Origin: an uncultured Chloroflexota bacterium
GTDB taxonomy: Bacteria > Chloroflexota > Dehalococcoidia > SAR202 > UBA11138
NCBI GenBank assembly: GCA_913046025.1
Contig: CAJWRP010000006.1
Span: 1-15,043, forward strand
Length of the DNA stretch: 15,043 nucleotides
Direction: 5' to 3'
Both the position numbers and the translations under genes were made by a program. The notes under the pieces are model-generated. The model did no database searches. It was not told the origin of the DNA and saw nothing but the letters and a program-made list of their open reading frames with translations. Of the stretch, positions 14,163 through 15,043 are shown piece by piece. How positions within the stretch are numbered: the first letter of the stretch is position 1; the number at the start of each line of letters is the position of its first letter.

Positions 14163-15017
14163 CTAATAGCTGTCGTCAGAGTTGTCATCGCCGGAATTGA
14201 TTATGCGATTGAAAACAGGTGTAAATGCCTCATCGTCTCCAGGCTCCGTGTCATCGTCCGACCAGTCCTTATTCATGGGGCCTGAAAGGGCCTCGCTATC
14301 AGGTTCGTTATCTTCGTAGGTCAATCCCGCGCTGGGCAGATAGACCCGATAGTCTCCTCCACTTCGTGATGGGAAGGACACTATGTTGGCCTGCAACGGA
14401 TGCTTGTACGATTCCCTGATCATGACGCTCAGGTCCTGCACGCTGGTGCTGGTAACTGTCGCTTCGTACTCGTTGCCACCATTTATAAGTCGGACCAGCC
14501 GGGATGCTAGCTTGGGCTCGACTCTTCCTATAGGATCGCCGGCGGAGTTCTCCACATTCAGTTTGTTGCCGTCTATCTTCAACTGCACAATGTGTCCCGG
14601 GGCTAGCTTGACCAGCACTTTGGGCATCGCGAGGTTTAGTAGCGACGTTACTCCGGATTTCCCGCTCTCCTCGATGAAGACTCGATTTACCGACTTTGAA
14701 CCGGCTATGGAGACAGTTACCGACTCCTCATCATCACGCAACCGGGAAAGCCTGTCTAGGTTCTTGCGTGCGATGCCGTTGTGGGGAGACAGCGCCAAAG
14801 CCTTTTCAAAGGACTCTATTGCGTCGCTGTTTCGGCCGGCTTCGCTAAACGCCTTGCCCAGCCTATTGAATGCCTCAAGGTCTTCTGGAAAATCCTTGAG
14901 AACCGACTGGTTCATGGCTATCGCGTCTTCCCATCTGTTACCCATGGCAAGTTCGACGGCTCTTTTGGCACGATCTTTTCTTATTTTTTCTCTATCCATT
15001 GTTCTATTACTATTCAT
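14163..15017 (-). CDS. TPR-repeat protein with a C-terminal HIRAN-like region
   Basis: This 284-residue soluble protein begins with about two tetratricopeptide repeats (about 15-82; W29 in GNRWEDAI, then FNRLGKAFSEAG and AIESFEKALALSP), which usually bind other proteins. A middle beta-rich region follows (about 132-205: VLVKLAPGHIVQLKIDG, LNVENSAGDPIGRVEP, ASRLVRLINGG, YEATVTS, VMIRES). Its pattern of 'V-x-N-x-x-G-x-x-I-G-x-V...A-x-x-L-x-x-L-I' recalls HIRAN-like domains. That is inference and unproven. The tail (about 235-284) is very acidic (many D, E and S) and probably disordered. Two starts are possible: 15017, with AGAAGG two bases upstream, which is rather close, or 14999 at MDREKIRK. 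The gene is convergent with the small plus-strand gene. No partner gene is visible to the right because the window ends. Confidence 0.85.
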   Translation of the reverse strand: MNSNRTMDREKIRKDRAKRAVELAMGNRWEDAIAMNQSVLKDFPEDLEAFNRLGKAFSEAGRNSDAIESFEKALALSPHNGIARKNLDRLSRLRDDEESVTVSIAGSKSVNRVFIEESGKSGVTSLLNLAMPKVLVKLAPGHIVQLKIDGNKLNVENSAGDPIGRVEPKLASRLVRLINGGNEYEATVTSTSVQDLSVMIRESYKHPLQANIVSFPSRSGGDYRVYLPSAGLTYEDNEPDSEALSGPMNKDWSDDDTEPGDDEAFTPVFNRIINSGDDNSDDSY

Positions 15018-15043
15018 AGCCTTCTACTTAGGTGGATTCTAAT

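Overview
The window is about 15 kb of gene-dense bacterial DNA. Thirteen of fourteen recognisable protein genes, one of them a pseudogene, lie on the minus strand. One small gene (13787-14062) lies on the plus strand. There are no rRNAs, tRNAs, insertion sequences, phage genes or CRISPR arrays that I can see. The gene content suggests a Chloroflexota-like bacterium, perhaps a Dehalococcoidia or SAR202-type lineage: trpA, an AroH-type chorismate mutase and a DAHP synthase of the type with an N-terminal ferredoxin-like domain lie in a row, beside a soluble multi-GAF histidine kinase and a Fsr-like MFS carrier. That placement is an inference from gene content, not a measured phylogeny.

Layout from left to right (transcription mostly runs right to left). 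(1) 1-1542: an FtsX/MacB-type ABC permease, cut by the window edge, and its LolD-like ATPase. (2) 1627-3246: tyrosyl-tRNA synthetase, with a small unknown protein (possibly DUF6941-like) starting 3 bp after its stop. (3) 3369-6511: ribF (riboflavin kinase/FAD synthetase) followed by a soluble GAF-GAF-PAS histidine kinase. (4) 6512-6844: a gap holding a likely ribF promoter. (5) 6845-9726: a thiamine-diphosphate (ThDP) enzyme of unknown substrate and, 32 bp after it, an MFS transporter, probably one transport-plus-catabolism unit. (6) 10036-10791: a decayed DAHP synthase gene. (7) 10973-13603: a metallo-beta-lactamase-fold hydrolase, a CPBP membrane protease, trpA and aroH, with the last three tightly overlapping. 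(8) 13604-13786: a divergent promoter region. (9) 13787-14062: the small plus-strand gene, ending at a strong two-way terminator (14103-14133) shared with the convergent TPR-protein gene at 14163-15017.

The clearest non-routine result is the DAHP synthase pseudogene. Pieces of the family's conserved core sit in all three reading frames in the right order, a large central block is missing, conserved motif residues have changed, and a stop codon interrupts the C-terminal part. It sits at the end of an otherwise intact aromatic amino acid cluster. The trpA gene is also unusual in having a CPBP protease gene where trpB normally sits. Two promoter regions (tyrS and the MBL gene) each contain a perfect 8-bp inverted repeat with a 19-20 bp spacer. 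The MFS gene has a consensus -10 element 7 bp before its start and no Shine-Dalgarno sequence, so a leaderless transcript is possible.

I did not find a convincing wholly new multi-gene system. Most of the window is housekeeping and ordinary accessory metabolism.
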